From Anabaena sp. UHCC 0204 (lineage in GTDB: Bacteria > Cyanobacteriota > Cyanobacteriia > Cyanobacteriales > Nostocaceae): a stretch of DNA of 48,037 nucleotides. The translations under genes and the position numbers were made by a program. The notes beneath the pieces are model-generated. The model was not told the DNA's origin. It ran no database searches and saw only the letters and a list, made by a program, of their open reading frames with translations. How positions within the stretch are numbered: the stretch's first letter is position 1; every line of letters starts with the position of its first letter. The stretch is taken from assembly GCF_009711975.1 (NCBI RefSeq), contig NZ_VIKW01000031.1:1-48037 (forward strand), given 5' to 3'. This document shows positions 1 through 9,376 of this stretch, piece after piece.

Positions 1-164
1 GGTATTGATTGAAGATAACGTAATTCATCCTGCAAATAGATGAAAGGAATAAAAATAAAAGCTAGAAACTGGAGATAGGGGATAGGATTTTAGGTAAATT
101 GCCTATGTCCCAATCCCCTTTGTTTATTCTCCAGGATGGGAAAATCCCACCCTTACAGACATTC

Positions 165-1700
165 TTAACGAACTAAGTCGTAAGAAATATCGGTCTTACC
201 AGCAACATTGGTGTTGTTGTCAATTTCTTCAAATACTGTGTTCACAATCCAGTTCAACAGGTTGATGATACCTTTGTAACCAACAGTTGCATAACGGTGG
301 TAGTGGTGACGATCCATGATAGGATAACCAATTCTTACCAAAGGTACACCACAATCGCGCCACAGGTATTTACCGTAGGAGTTACCAATTAACAGGTCTA
401 CTGGTTCTGTGAACAACAATGATCTTAGATGCCACAAGTCTTTACCACCCCAGATTTTAGCGGACTTACCGAAGACGCTAGAATCTAACAATTCTTGCAA
501 TTCTTTCTCGAATACTTCGTTGGTGTTGTGAACCAAGATATGTACAGGTTCAGCACCCATTTCTAGCATGAAACCAACTACGCTATAAACTAAGTCAGGA
601 TCACCGTAGATAGCGAAACGCTTACCGTGAACCCAAGCGTGGGAGTCAGTCATTGCGTCAACTGCACGACCGCGTTCAATTTCCAATTCTTCAGGAATAG
701 CCTTACCAGTCAATTCGCTGAGTTTCATCAAAAACTCGTCAGTTCCCTTGATACCCCAAGGACGGGAAACTGAAACGTCTTGCTTCCAGTCTTTAGCGAT
801 GTATTCACGGGTCTTGGTTGTGGAGTAAGCTTGAAGAGCAATAGTAGCATTAGCGTTAATGGAATCTGCTGCATCTTCTAGCTTAGTACCACCTGGATAC
901 ATATTGTATTCACCATCACAAGGTGAGTCAACATAATCGCTGTTATCAGACAACAAGGTGTAGTCAATACCCATCAAAGAAGCAATTCGCTTAATTTCGC
1001 GGTTGTTTTCTACGTAGGTATCAAAACCAGGAATGAAGTTGATTTTGCCGTTGCTCTTGGTTTTCTTCTTACCTGCGGTTAAGGTAGTCAGAATTCCCTT
1101 CATCATGTTGTCGTAACCAGTGATGTGAGAACCAACGAAGCTAGGTGTGTGAGCAAAAGGTACTGGTAAATCTTGAGGAACTGAACCAGCTTCTTTAGCG
1201 TTACCAATAAATGACTGTAAGTCATCACCGATAACTTCTGCCATACAGGTGGTGCAAACAGCAATCATCTTAGGACTGTATAGCTTGTAGGAGTTAGCCA
1301 AGCCATCAATCATGTTTTGCAAACCACCGAACACAGCAGCGTCTTCTGTCATGGAAGAAGAAACGCCGGCGAATGGTTCTTTGTAGTGACGAGTTAAGTG
1401 GGTACGGAAGTAAGCCACACAACCTTGAGAACCTTGAACGAAGGGAAGAGTACCTTCAAAACCTACAGCCGCAAACATAGCACCTAAAGGTTGACAACCT
1501 TTAGCGGGGTTAACGGTTAAAGCTGTACGTTCAAAGTTCTTTTCCCGGTATTCCCAGCTTTTTGTCCATTCGGAAACTCGTTGGACTTCTTCTGGTGTGT
1601 GAGCGTTTTCAAACTGTTTCTTGTTTTCAAACAGTTGTTGGTATTCTGGCTGGTGGAATAGCTCAACGTGATCCTGAATCTTGTCTGGATTCTGAGGCAT
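165..1700 (-). CDS. nifK: Nitrogenase molybdenum-iron protein beta chain NifK
   Basis: Beta subunit of the MoFe protein (dinitrogenase), an alpha2-beta2 tetramer with NifD that takes electrons from NifH and reduces N2. It is 511 aa, normal for cyanobacterial NifK. P-cluster cysteine contexts are visible in [24 protein letters not shown] and [13 protein letters not shown] in the N-terminal third. ATG at 1700 is preceded on the minus strand by GGAGAT about 7 nt upstream, a good ribosome binding site. It is the last nif gene in the window and follows the nifD 3' fragment by about 230 bp, so it should be on the nifHDK transcript. In vegetative cells it is separated from the nifD 5' part by the 14.5-kb element. 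Identity is certain from sequence. Confidence 0.98.
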   Translation of the reverse strand: MPQNPDKIQDHVELFHQPEYQQLFENKKQFENAHTPEEVQRVSEWTKSWEYREKNFERTALTVNPAKGCQPLGAMFAAVGFEGTLPFVQGSQGCVAYFRTHLTRHYKEPFAGVSSSMTEDAAVFGGLQNMIDGLANSYKLYSPKMIAVCTTCMAEVIGDDLQSFIGNAKEAGSVPQDLPVPFAHTPSFVGSHITGYDNMMKGILTTLTAGKKKTKSNGKINFIPGFDTYVENNREIKRIASLMGIDYTLLSDNSDYVDSPCDGEYNMYPGGTKLEDAADSINANATIALQAYSTTKTREYIAKDWKQDVSVSRPWGIKGTDEFLMKLSELTGKAIPEELEIERGRAVDAMTDSHAWVHGKRFAIYGDPDLVYSVVGFMLEMGAEPVHILVHNTNEVFEKELQELLDSSVFGKSAKIWGGKDLWHLRSLLFTEPVDLLIGNSYGKYLWRDCGVPLVRIGYPIMDRHHYHRYATVGYKGIINLLNWIVNTVFEEIDNNTNVAGKTDISYDLVR

Positions 1701-1877
1701 TTCTATATCTCCAAGCTGTGTATTGTGTTTGCCTTAGGGGCGGTGTTTCCGCTCCCTTTGGTGGGTTTTTCTGCCCGTAATCTTGTGGTGGGGAGTGCGA
1801 AATGTAGCTCAAAATTCAAAATGCAAAATCCAAAACTTAGAATTTTTAATTTTGAATCTTGAATTCCTAACTCCCCC

Positions 1878-1894
1878 CTGGGGCCAAACCCCAG
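1878..1894 (-). other. Hairpin in nifD-nifK spacer
   Basis: Perfect 6-bp inverted repeat (CTGGGG / CCCCAG, 5-nt loop) about 40 nt after the nifD stop codon. There is no U-run, so it is more likely an mRNA processing or stability hairpin between nifD and nifK than a terminator. A second, imperfect GC-rich hairpin lies at about 1737-1757, just ahead of nifK. Confidence 0.45.
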
Positions 1895-1933
1895 ACTATC
1901 CCTGTACTGGCAGGTTTTACCCCTATCTGTTCT

Positions 1934-2083
1934 CTAAACGGAAGCCTTAGCCTTTGCTTTAGCTTTTTGAGCTTTTTTGTTCCAGGGAGCGCCGATTAAT
2001 CCCCATGTTGGGCTGTTGAGCGCCAAATCCATGTCACGAGCGAAGATTGCGAATCCGTCGTAACCGTGGTAAGGACCGGAGTA
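1934..2083 (-). CDS. nifD: NifD 3' fragment (C-terminal 47-49 residues), split by excision element
   Basis: The minus-strand reading from 2083 gives [18 protein letters not shown], continues through [14 protein letters not shown], and ends in an Ala/Lys-rich tail with TAG at 1934-1936. This is the extreme C-terminus of the nitrogenase alpha chain and has no start codon of its own. Its first codons TAC TCC G overlap the 7-bp repeat shared with the end of the 5' part at 16564-16570. Joining the two across the repeat gives ...[14 protein letters not shown]..., a continuous 501-aa NifD. The fragment should be expressed only after the nifD element is removed in differentiating heterocysts. Confidence 0.95.
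   Translation of the reverse strand, partial: YSGPYHGYDGFAIFARDMDLALNSPTWGLIGAPWNKKAQKAKAKAKASV
2077..2083. repeat. nifD element left recombination core (CGGAGTA)
   Basis: Direct repeat of the core at 16564-16570. It overlaps the first codons of the nifD 3' fragment. On the element side the sequence reads tttattttgc, so the match to the longer GGATTACTCCG at the other end stops after 7 bases. Confidence 0.85.
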
Positions 2084-2116
2084 TTTATTTTGCTGGTTTA
2101 ATAGCTTTTAACTCCG

Positions 2117-2161
2117 CTATGTTTGCAGTGAGCAATGTCAGGGATAAACTATGTTTGCAGT
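2117..2161. repeat. 13-bp direct repeats near nifD element left end
   Basis: CTATGTTTGCAGT occurs at 2117-2129 and again at 2149-2161, 32 bp apart, between the recombination core and the recombinase gene. They could be accessory recombinase-binding or regulatory sites, but position is the only support. Confidence 0.4.
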
Positions 2162-2248
2162 TAACTCCTTTATTTTTTGTCTAAATATAGTCTGAAAGAT
2201 TCAGAGTTAAGTTTCGCGCAAAGGCGCAGAGGAGCAAAGACGCAAAGG

Positions 2249-3550
2249 ATGAAGGAACAGCTATTATGGGAAATACAGCAGGTAAATCTGCGTTTGAAGT
2301 CTGCGAAGACTAGGGTAACAATTCGGGAATCCAATGGATGTCTGCAATTACGGGCAACTTTACCTATTAAACCGGGAGATCAGGACACAAGGGGTACTGG
2401 AAGAAAACAATACAATATCACTTTGAATCTTCCGGCTAACTTTGATGGACTGAAAACGGCTGAAGAAGAAGCTTATGAATTAGGAAAGTTAGTTGCTAGG
2501 CAAACTTTTGTCTGGAATAATAAATATTTGGGAAATGAGGCAATTAAAAAGGATTTACGAACTATTGGTGAGTTATTGGGAAGGTTTGAGGAGGAATATT
2601 TTAAAACCCATAAACGCACTACTAAAAGTGAACATACTTTTTTCTATTATTTTTCTCGAATTAAGCGTTATACAAATGCTGATGATTTGGCAATTGGGGA
2701 AGTTTTGATTCATGCGATTGAAAAAATAGATAAGGAATGGGCTAAATATAATGCTGTGAGGGCTATTTCTGTTTTTTGTCAACTTTTTAAAATTGAGATC
2801 AATTTAACTAATTATTCTAAAGTACCTGAAAGTAATTCTCGCAATGTTCCTACTGATAAGGAAATAGTTACTGGATTTTACAAGTTTGATGAATATCTGC
2901 ATAATCGCGGTAAGCAAGTTAATCAAGATGTCAAAGATAGTTGGCAATTATGGCGTTGGACTTATGGAATGTTGGCGGTTTTTGGTTTACGTCCCCGTGA
3001 GCTTTTTGTTAATCCTCATATTGATTGGTGGTTAAGTGATGAAAATACAGATTTAACTTGGAAGGTTGATAAAGATTGTAAAACTGGTGAAAGGGAAGCT
3101 TTACCTTTATATAAGGAATGGATTAATGAATTTGATTTGAGAAATCCGAAGTATTTAGAAATGTTGGCAATAGCAATTAGTAAAAAAGACCAGAATAATC
3201 ATGCGGAAATCACGGCTTTAATTCAAAGGGTGAGTTGGTGGTTTAGAAAAATCGGTTTGAATTTTAAACCTTATGATTTACGTCATGGTTGGGCAATTAG
3301 AGCGCATATTTTGGGAGTTCCGATTAAGGCTGCGGCGGATAATTTGGGTCATAGTGTGCAGATTCATACGAAAACTTATCAACGTTGGTTTTCTTTGGAT
3401 ATGCGGAAGTTGGCAATTAATCAGGCTTTGAGTAAACGGAATGAGGTGGAGTTGATTAAGGATGAAAATACAGGGTTGAAAATGGAGAATGAAAGGTTGA
3501 AGATTGAGGTGGAGAAGTTGAGGATGGAAATGGTTTATAAACGGAGTTAA
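2249..3550 (+). CDS. xisA: XisA-type tyrosine site-specific recombinase of the nifD element
   Basis: Site-specific recombinase that should excise the nifD element in heterocyst development. Numbering from an in-frame TTG at 2177, the catalytic signature is Arg272 (FGLRPRE), Tyr366-x-x-Arg369 (PYDLRHGWAIR), His392 (LGHS) and nucleophile Tyr401 (TYQRWF). Tyrosine stands where most phage integrases have the first His of HxxR, a hallmark of the XisA/XisC family. The C-terminal ~35 residues form a Leu/Glu/Lys coiled coil. I prefer ATG 2249 (433 aa). The extension back to TTG 2177 is encoded by a common intergenic repeat (gcaaaggcgc type), and the paralogue's homology begins near the ATG. It lies beside the nifK-proximal boundary, as xisA does in PCC 7120, and is about half identical to the recombinase at 18639. 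Confidence 0.92.
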   Translation: MKEQLLWEIQQVNLRLKSAKTRVTIRESNGCLQLRATLPIKPGDQDTRGTGRKQYNITLNLPANFDGLKTAEEEAYELGKLVARQTFVWNNKYLGNEAIKKDLRTIGELLGRFEEEYFKTHKRTTKSEHTFFYYFSRIKRYTNADDLAIGEVLIHAIEKIDKEWAKYNAVRAISVFCQLFKIEINLTNYSKVPESNSRNVPTDKEIVTGFYKFDEYLHNRGKQVNQDVKDSWQLWRWTYGMLAVFGLRPRELFVNPHIDWWLSDENTDLTWKVDKDCKTGEREALPLYKEWINEFDLRNPKYLEMLAIAISKKDQNNHAEITALIQRVSWWFRKIGLNFKPYDLRHGWAIRAHILGVPIKAAADNLGHSVQIHTKTYQRWFSLDMRKLAINQALSKRNEVELIKDENTGLKMENERLKIEVEKLRMEMVYKRS

Positions 3551-3566
3551 GTAATGCACCATAACA

Positions 3567-3908
3567 CTATTTAAATGCTTCAATTTGATCCGAATAAACA
3601 TTAATTAGCTTGTGATCAATGACTAACATTTCAATCTCTGTCCAAACTTTAGCTAGAAATGAGTGAAATTCACGTTTTCGCATATTCCCAAAACGTAGAT
3701 GCACTATTTTAGGTGGAGAAGAATCAACCATCAACCGATCTGAAAAATCTGCATCTTTAGTAACAATCACCAATTCTTTTTCCTTTGCATACTCCCAGAT
3801 TTGGGTATCACTCGGACTATTACCTAAAATAGAAACATGAATTACGGGTAAAGATGGAGTAAATTGGATTTTAGTGGGGAGATTTTCATCAAATAAAAAC
3901 CCATTCAT
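3567..3908 (-). CDS. DUF5615 family PIN-like toxin
   Basis: Predicted toxin of a type II toxin-antitoxin pair (113 aa). The N-terminal FLFDENLP and the central IVTKDADFSD are the acidic motifs of the DUF5615 (Mut7-C-like, PIN-fold) family, whose members are presumed RNases. A longer reading frame opens at 3965, but the start at 3908 is favoured because ATGA at 3905-3908 overlaps the stop of the upstream DUF433 gene, the usual coupling in this pair. Convergent with xisA, with a 16-bp gap. Likely role: stabilising the element. Family assignment is firm; toxicity is inferred. Confidence 0.85.
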   Translation of the reverse strand: MNGFLFDENLPTKIQFTPSLPVIHVSILGNSPSDTQIWEYAKEKELVIVTKDADFSDRLMVDSSPPKIVHLRFGNMRKREFHSFLAKVWTEIEMLVIDHKLINVYSDQIEAFK

Positions 3909-4129
3909 GCAATTTTTCTCACTTCGTAATGATTCCCCATCAATTTTGCCGCAAATTGGATGCAAGCATAAATGTCTTCTCGTTCTAAAGATGGGTATTC
4001 TTCTAGAACTTCCTCGATAGAATCACCTGCACCTAAAAATTCTATAATTGTTTGTACAGAAATTCGAGTGTTAGTAATAACAGGTCTGCCATTGCAAATA
4101 TCTGGATGAATAGTTATTCGCTTTTCCAT
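3905..4129 (-). CDS. DUF433 family antitoxin
   Basis: 74-aa protein with the typical DUF433 pattern: ITIHPDICNGRPVITNTRIS followed by EEVLEEYPSLEREDI. DUF433 proteins are predicted antitoxins, with a DNA-binding-like fold, for DUF5615 toxins. The toxin gene follows with a 4-nt ATGA overlap, so the two are translationally coupled. Probably autoregulated through the AT-rich region upstream, as is usual for such modules; this is not visible directly. Confidence 0.88.
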   Translation of the reverse strand: MEKRITIHPDICNGRPVITNTRISVQTIIEFLGAGDSIEEVLEEYPSLEREDIYACIQFAAKLMGNHYEVRKIA

Positions 4130-4465
4130 AACGGTTTTTCCTTTTTATAAACCTAGTGTTAAGTAGCTAAGAATAATATTATTTTACATGATTATTAGCA
4201 TAATGTCATAGTTTTTGAATAAGAGTTTAAATATTGGATTAAATTGAATATTACAACATATAATTTTATCAAAAAATAGAAAGTGTACAGTATTAAAAGT
4301 ATATTTTAATATATTAAACTTTATGATGTATGTATATTTTTAGACCTTCTTGTATATAAAAGTTTTGTATAATAAGTAATTTCCATGTAGGTATTTAGTT
4401 AAACATATTGCTAAGATTCATGATTAGCAAGTTAACGATTATCAAAATCTTCTGAGGATACAGAT
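4130..4465. other. AT-rich divergent intergenic region
   Basis: 336 bp between the divergent antitoxin and helicase genes. It is extremely AT-rich with long A/T runs. A TATAAT box sits at 4368-4373 about 90 bp before the helicase start, and GAGGA at 4454-4458 is the helicase ribosome binding site. No open frame of note. Probably carries the promoters of both divergent units. Confidence 0.4.
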
Positions 4466-7400
4466 ATGACATATAGGCTCTTTGAAATTCCATCTGAAAA
4501 CGGTAATCACGCAGATATTGTTTGGGCTGATCCTGATAGCGGAGATCGCAACGCCTACACTCATATAGCCTATGCAATTGAAACAACGGACAGTGAAAAC
4601 AGCGTCATAGATGGGCGGGGTATTCGTTTCAAAAACTTACGTCGAAGGGGAATGATCAAGGAAAAATTTCCCGAATTATTTTTACGTCTTAAAGAAAAAC
4701 GCGCTTACTATCCAGGTGAAAGTGTTCTTGAGCAAAATGAATTAAAGCCTGATCATCATATTAAAACAGTTTTGAGGCTTGGTGCATTAGAGCTATTAGC
4801 AAATATTTATTCTGGGCGAATTACTGCTAGTGACAAAGATCCTTTTCCTCATCAACTAGCATTACAGCAGTATGTCAAAACTAAGGAATCTCGTATCAAA
4901 CGCATTTTGATTGCTGACGAAGTAGGCTTAGGCAAAACTATTGAAGTAGCTTTAATTTTAAGAGATAAGCTAATTACTCAAAAAGAGGATTTTCGTTGTC
5001 TTTATTTAACATCTGGCGGTTTGACAGAAGATGTTAAAGAAAAATTGCGTAGTGTAATTAAAGATTCTGGTGATGACAGCATTATTAGTGTTGTAGATTC
5101 TTTTAGAGATTATGGTGATTCTATTAGCCAGAAAGGTATTCGTATTGCTAGTATGCACGCAGCTAGACTATATCTTGAAGATAAAAGTAAAAAGCAATTA
5201 CCAGTAGGAATTAAGCCAAATATCATCATTATTGATGAGTGTCATCACTGTTCCAGCAATGATGATTTAAATGGTCAGTCTGTAGAATCGGCAACTTATA
5301 CAACACAAGCATATAAAGCTGCCTATCAAATGATTGCAGGTAAATTCTGGAAAGACTCTGAACCACCAGAGTTAGTAATTCTAATGAGTGCTACACCCTT
5401 TCGTTCTGCTAATCAATTTACAAATTTATTGCGATTACTGACACACCAAACAGCATTGACAAATGGCTATGCTAAAGATATTGGCAAAAATGAGCTTTTA
5501 GCAGCAATATCAAAAGATGATTCACCTGTAACAGTGATTTGGCGACAACAGGATGAGATTCGTAATTGGTTAGATAAGCGATTATTTCCTAAATTAAACA
5601 TAGTTCGTCCACACCGGGAAGGATCACCAACTCTTGAAAAAACTAATGAAGAATATCTATCAACATTAGAGAAAATCAAAAAAACTGTACAGAGAATTTA
5701 TCGAGATCATAATGATAGTTTTGGAGGTTTTGCTACTGCACATCTTGAAACTCGTTTGACAAGTAGTTCTTTAGCTGGTGCTTGTTGGTTATTTCGTTGG
5801 TCTGTCCGTCATCATCCTAAATGGCAAAACGAAAAAATGTATAAAGGAGATATATCAGATGATACAAAACAATTGAGAAGGTTAATTCGGGAGATTTCCA
5901 AATGCCTAGCAAAATTTGATGAGGATAGAGACATAGAATATGCTAAAGAGATTCTTTTTCCGTCTGACAGTAACTTTTCTTTTGGGTCTAAACATTTAGG
6001 AGAAGGTAGTATACCTCGAATTTACGAATTTCAGAAAACCATACTAGATAATATCAAGCGCAAAAATGATAACGACGACGATCCAGACTTGGAAGCAACA
6101 ATAGAGGAAATATTAGAAGTATCAGAATTAGCATTAAATTTATTGGCATCAGGTACAAGTGTGGAAAATGCCAAGCTGAACTGGCTAAGAGCTATGCTTG
6201 AAGAACACCCAGATTCTCGGTTTCTAGTCTTTACTGAAGTCCTACAAACTACTGCTATTATTACGGCAACTTTCCCAAAACAAAGTCTTGCCCTCACTGG
6301 TGGAATGAGTTCTGATGAGCGTAAGGAAGTAGTCAAGAAATTTTATGATCGCAACAAAAATTACCGTATCCTTGTAGCCACTTCTGCTGCGGATGAAGGA
6401 TTAGATTTTCAAGTAGCAAATAAAGTTGTGCATTGGGATATCAGTCCTGATCCTGCCATTTTAATGCAACGTAATGGGAGGGTTGCTCGCTTAGGACAAA
6501 TTTCCGACGTTACTGCTTATTACTTGATTTTAGAAGGTACACTAGCTGAAAAAAGAGATACTGCTTTATTAGACCGTCTAATCAAAGCAGGAGTAACAGA
6601 TCACCGGATGCAGCTTAAAATTTTAGGGCAACTTGATAATAAGCAGGAGGAAAAGATTATTAATGCAGTTGATGAAGCTAATGATAAGGGTAATGTAGAC
6701 GAAATTTTGAAAAAAGCCCAGGAACATAGCAATCTAATGGAGAAAGAACTCCGTAAATTAAATGAGCAAGAGCAACTAAAACTTCAATGGGTGCTTGATC
6801 GATATAAGCTACTCAAACGCCTGAAAGTTTGGCATGATTTAAATGTTACTGAATATGATCCTTACAGACATAAACTAGCTTTTGAGGCTAAAGAGTGGCA
6901 ACGTCCTGTTTTTGGGGAAGAGAAAACAGAAATGGAATCAGCAACTTCTGAAGTTCTGGTAATTTGGCAAGGTAGAGATAACAAATCTAAATTTAACTTT
7001 GATCCAGAATTTGGTCTTTTTAGCCAAGAAAAAAATCTCAATAAATTAGCAGGGTTGCTACCGTGGCTTTTAACAGAAACTGATGCAGGTATAAAACAAC
7101 ATAAGCCTATGATTGGAGCCGATCTAATAGGAAGTTTAACTCAATCTCTTGCTAGACAAAAACAAGCAGATTTTTTAGCTGTTTCGGCATACAACTTGTA
7201 CCAAAATTTTCCTAATTGTCAAGATTGTTCTTACTTGCTATTTGCAACTCATCCATTACGAGAACTGGAAAAAAGTAAATCATCAGATTCAGCTAAGTAT
7301 CTGACTTATTATTGTTTTACTACTACTGATTTTAGTCAACCTATGAATCCTGATGGTGCTTCTGCTAATGAAGTACATGAAATGATTACATTCTTAGAAA

Positions 7401-7582
7401 AAGAAATTACTCAAGGTGCAGTCTCTCTATCATTAGAAGAAATTGAACAGGCTAAATCAGTAGGAAAGGCAATTTCTCAATGGGTGCAGGATTCTTTGAT
7501 TATGGGTGGTGATAGTTTTCTTGATGAGGAGTCAAGTTATTTTGTAGCAATTCCTGTAGCCTTAGTTGCAATTGTTCATTAG
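4466..7582 (+). CDS. DEAD/SNF2-like superfamily II helicase, candidate defence component
   Basis: 1038-aa superfamily II ATPase. Motif I is ADEVGLGKT with Lys157, motif II is IIDECHH with Asp257-Glu258, motif III is MSATPF, and the C-terminal RecA domain ends in motif VI QRNGRVARLGQ (Arg669, Arg675). ADEVGLGKT and the motif VI form resemble RapA/SNF2-type translocases, as found in several defence systems. About 130 N-terminal residues and 340 C-terminal residues are not assignable. The start is set by GAGGA 8 nt upstream. Two small genes, an ATPase and a TOPRIM-like gene follow on the same strand, which suggests a multi-gene system. The substrate (duplex DNA translocation) is inferred. Confidence 0.85.
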   Translation: MTYRLFEIPSENGNHADIVWADPDSGDRNAYTHIAYAIETTDSENSVIDGRGIRFKNLRRRGMIKEKFPELFLRLKEKRAYYPGESVLEQNELKPDHHIKTVLRLGALELLANIYSGRITASDKDPFPHQLALQQYVKTKESRIKRILIADEVGLGKTIEVALILRDKLITQKEDFRCLYLTSGGLTEDVKEKLRSVIKDSGDDSIISVVDSFRDYGDSISQKGIRIASMHAARLYLEDKSKKQLPVGIKPNIIIIDECHHCSSNDDLNGQSVESATYTTQAYKAAYQMIAGKFWKDSEPPELVILMSATPFRSANQFTNLLRLLTHQTALTNGYAKDIGKNELLAAISKDDSPVTVIWRQQDEIRNWLDKRLFPKLNIVRPHREGSPTLEKTNEEYLSTLEKIKKTVQRIYRDHNDSFGGFATAHLETRLTSSSLAGACWLFRWSVRHHPKWQNEKMYKGDISDDTKQLRRLIREISKCLAKFDEDRDIEYAKEILFPSDSNFSFGSKHLGEGSIPRIYEFQKTILDNIKRKNDNDDDPDLEATIEEILEVSELALNLLASGTSVENAKLNWLRAMLEEHPDSRFLVFTEVLQTTAIITATFPKQSLALTGGMSSDERKEVVKKFYDRNKNYRILVATSAADEGLDFQVANKVVHWDISPDPAILMQRNGRVARLGQISDVTAYYLILEGTLAEKRDTALLDRLIKAGVTDHRMQLKILGQLDNKQEEKIINAVDEANDKGNVDEILKKAQEHSNLMEKELRKLNEQEQLKLQWVLDRYKLLKRLKVWHDLNVTEYDPYRHKLAFEAKEWQRPVFGEEKTEMESATSEVLVIWQGRDNKSKFNFDPEFGLFSQEKNLNKLAGLLPWLLTETDAGIKQHKPMIGADLIGSLTQSLARQKQADFLAVSAYNLYQNFPNCQDCSYLLFATHPLRELEKSKSSDSAKYLTYYCFTTTDFSQPMNPDGASANEVHEMITFLEKEITQGAVSLSLEEIEQAKSVGKAISQWVQDSLIMGGDSFLDEESSYFVAIPVALVAIVH

Positions 7583-7610
7583 ACGCTCGAATTTTCATCA
7601 ATTCTAAATA

Positions 7611-7639
7611 GCGATTCCTACGGAGTGTTTCGCTATCGC
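7611..7639. repeat. Interspersed palindromic repeat (copy in nifD element)
   Basis: A 29-bp hairpin-forming sequence, GCGATTCCTACGGAGTG... ending in TATCGC. A near-identical copy lies in the nifH element at 22196-22224. It is a typical cyanobacterial dispersed repeat and could act as a transcript stabiliser between the helicase gene and the small genes. Confidence 0.6.
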
Positions 7640-7701
7640 ACTCTCTCAAATCCCAAGTGACGGATGATAACAATTAAAGTCTAATCCCCACCATAACAAT
7701 T

Positions 7702-7917
7702 ATGAACGCTATAAAACTATTTCCCACTCTGCGAAATCTAAATCGTGCAGACAAACTAAAAGTAATGCAGTTTCTAGTTTCCGAATTATCTAGGGATGAA
7801 GAACCATCATTAGAACAGGGAGCAACCTATTCTATTTTATCACCGCTTAATTCCCATGCAGCCGCACATCAACTTGCTCAACTACTAGAAGCGGACGAAC
7901 AAAAGCACAATGGCTAA
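7702..7917 (+). CDS. Small hypothetical protein, 71 aa
   Basis: No function recognised. The product begins MNAIKLFPTLRNLNRADKL, is charged and mostly helical by composition, and has no membrane segment. It resembles short cyanobacterial proteins that precede toxin-like or nuclease genes. It starts 120 bp after the helicase and ends 52 bp before the next small gene, so it is probably co-transcribed. An ATG overlapping its end (cacaATGGCT) opens a frame that stops after four codons, possibly the remnant of a lost partner gene. Confidence 0.6.
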   Translation: MNAIKLFPTLRNLNRADKLKVMQFLVSELSRDEEPSLEQGATYSILSPLNSHAAAHQLAQLLEADEQKHNG

Positions 7918-7969
7918 ACTTTAAAGATTTTCCAATGATAAAATCAAGAAAACTAAAGATAATCCACCA

Positions 7970-8218
7970 ATGACAAATACACTCGTTAAACCATCCCAAT
8001 TATTACCTGAAGGAATCTGCATCAAGCATATCAACAACCTCATGCTATTCAAATTTACCGATAAGCTAGGGGAACGGATGCAAGAACTCCTTGATAAAAA
8101 CAAATTAAATACCCTCACTCCAGAGGAAGCAATAGAATTAGAGGCGATGGGGGAACTTGACGACATATTCAGTTATATTAACGCTGCTGTTGCTACTCAA
8201 AACCATGCCCATTACTAA
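7970..8218 (+). CDS. Small hypothetical protein, 82 aa
   Basis: Function unknown. The product contains LPEGICIKHINNLMLFKFTD followed by an acidic helix-rich stretch (NTLTPEEAIELEAMGELDDI). It is soluble and acidic, about the size of an antitoxin or small adaptor. It lies 30 bp upstream of the ATPase gene on the same strand and probably shares its transcript. It could be a regulator of the ATPase/TOPRIM pair; this rests on position only. Confidence 0.6.
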   Translation: MTNTLVKPSQLLPEGICIKHINNLMLFKFTDKLGERMQELLDKNKLNTLTPEEAIELEAMGELDDIFSYINAAVATQNHAHY

Positions 8219-8248
8219 AACTCTTTATCCATAGATATAGATAAAAAT

Positions 8249-9376
8249 ATGCTAGAAAAACTAATACTTCATAATTTCAAAAGCCATAAATCTACAGAAC
8301 TCAATTTTGACAATTCCCGATTACATGGAATTGTAGGAAAAAACAGTGCTGGTAAAACAACGGTTTTACAAGCTTTGTATAGTTTAAGTATGCTTACTCA
8401 TTCATTATCTACACAAATATTTGAAAATGAAAATTCACCTCAATTTATTACAACAATGGGTGAAAAAAGAATGTCTATAACTGCGAGTGGTTATTGGCAA
8501 GATAATTTTAAGAAAAAGTGGAAATTTTTCTACAGTATTGAAGAGGAAAAAATTTATAATTACAATTCCAGCATAATATTAAGTATAGATGGACATCAAT
8601 ATAATTGGGATCAAGATCCACGTTTTAGAGATATATCCAAGATTCCTCAATCTTTAAAAAATACTATCTATTTAAAATTAATTGCCAGCAACCTTGCCAA
8701 AGCAACTTACAGTGATGAAGTTACACCGAGAATTGAGTTCGATGGTTCAGGATTAGCACCCACTTTAGATTTTTTGCGTGATGAAGCTCCAGATCAATTT
8801 CAATTAATAGAAGAAAAATTGAGTCAAATTGTTCCAAATGTACGCAAAGTTGGCATCAAACGAGCAAAAGTTCCAGTCATTCGCAAACGTTTAATCGAAG
8901 TAGATGGTAAATCTATTTCCTATGAAGAAAATCAAGAAATGATAGGACAAGAAATTATATTAAATATGAATACAGGTGAACGTATTCCAGCCCATGCAAT
9001 TAGCGAAGGAACAATGTTAACTTTAGGATTATTAACTGTACTAATGAATCCTAATCAACCTAATTTAGTTTTATTAGATGATGTAGAACAGGGACTTCAT
9101 CCTAAAGCACAACGTGAGTTAATGACTGTTTTTAAAGAAATAATTGCCGAAAATCCTAACCTGCAAATTATTTTTTCTACTCATTCCCCTTATATTATTG
9201 ATGCACTTACTCCTTCTCAAGTCCACATATTAAATAACAGTAAATCAGGTTTTACAATTGCTAAACGTTTGGATGAACATCCTGATGTAGAATGGGCAAA
9301 AGAAACCTTAACGACTGGTGAATTTTGGGATGCTGAAGGTGAAGATTGGGTGGTAGAAGGAGAAGTCAGTGACTGA
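8249..9376 (+). CDS. OLD/RecF-like AAA ATPase, candidate defence component
   Basis: 375-aa ABC-type (SMC/RecF/OLD-like, AAA_15/AAA_21) ATPase. It begins LEKLILHNFKSHKSTELNF, the usual first strand of the family. Walker A is GKNSAGKTT (Lys36), the signature is AISEGT, Walker B is LLDDVEQGLHP (Asp277-Asp278, Glu280), and the switch histidine is STHSPY (His312). OLD proteins proper carry a C-terminal TOPRIM domain; here the chain stops after the ATPase and the next gene, overlapping by 8 nt, supplies a TOPRIM-like product. This two-gene split resembles the AriA/AriB arrangement of PARIS and ATPase-DUF4276 pairs. Family firm; defence role inferred from context. Confidence 0.88.
   Translation: MLEKLILHNFKSHKSTELNFDNSRLHGIVGKNSAGKTTVLQALYSLSMLTHSLSTQIFENENSPQFITTMGEKRMSITASGYWQDNFKKKWKFFYSIEEEKIYNYNSSIILSIDGHQYNWDQDPRFRDISKIPQSLKNTIYLKLIASNLAKATYSDEVTPRIEFDGSGLAPTLDFLRDEAPDQFQLIEEKLSQIVPNVRKVGIKRAKVPVIRKRLIEVDGKSISYEENQEMIGQEIILNMNTGERIPAHAISEGTMLTLGLLTVLMNPNQPNLVLLDDVEQGLHPKAQRELMTVFKEIIAENPNLQIIFSTHSPYIIDALTPSQVHILNNSKSGFTIAKRLDEHPDVEWAKETLTTGEFWDAEGEDWVVEGEVSD

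Noticed and set aside
136-150. Terminator after nifK (TGGGA / TCCCA hairpin)
   Set aside because: Only a 5-bp stem with a 3-nt loop and no U-run; too weak to call.
2177-2248. N-terminal 24-residue extension of the nifD-element recombinase from TTG
   Set aside because: It is encoded by a dispersed gcaaaggcgc repeat and has no counterpart in the paralogue; ATG 2249 is the simpler start.
3278-3601. Minus-strand His/Leu-rich frame overlapping the recombinase C-terminus
   Set aside because: Antisense shadow of the coiled-coil coding region; no ribosome binding site or family features.
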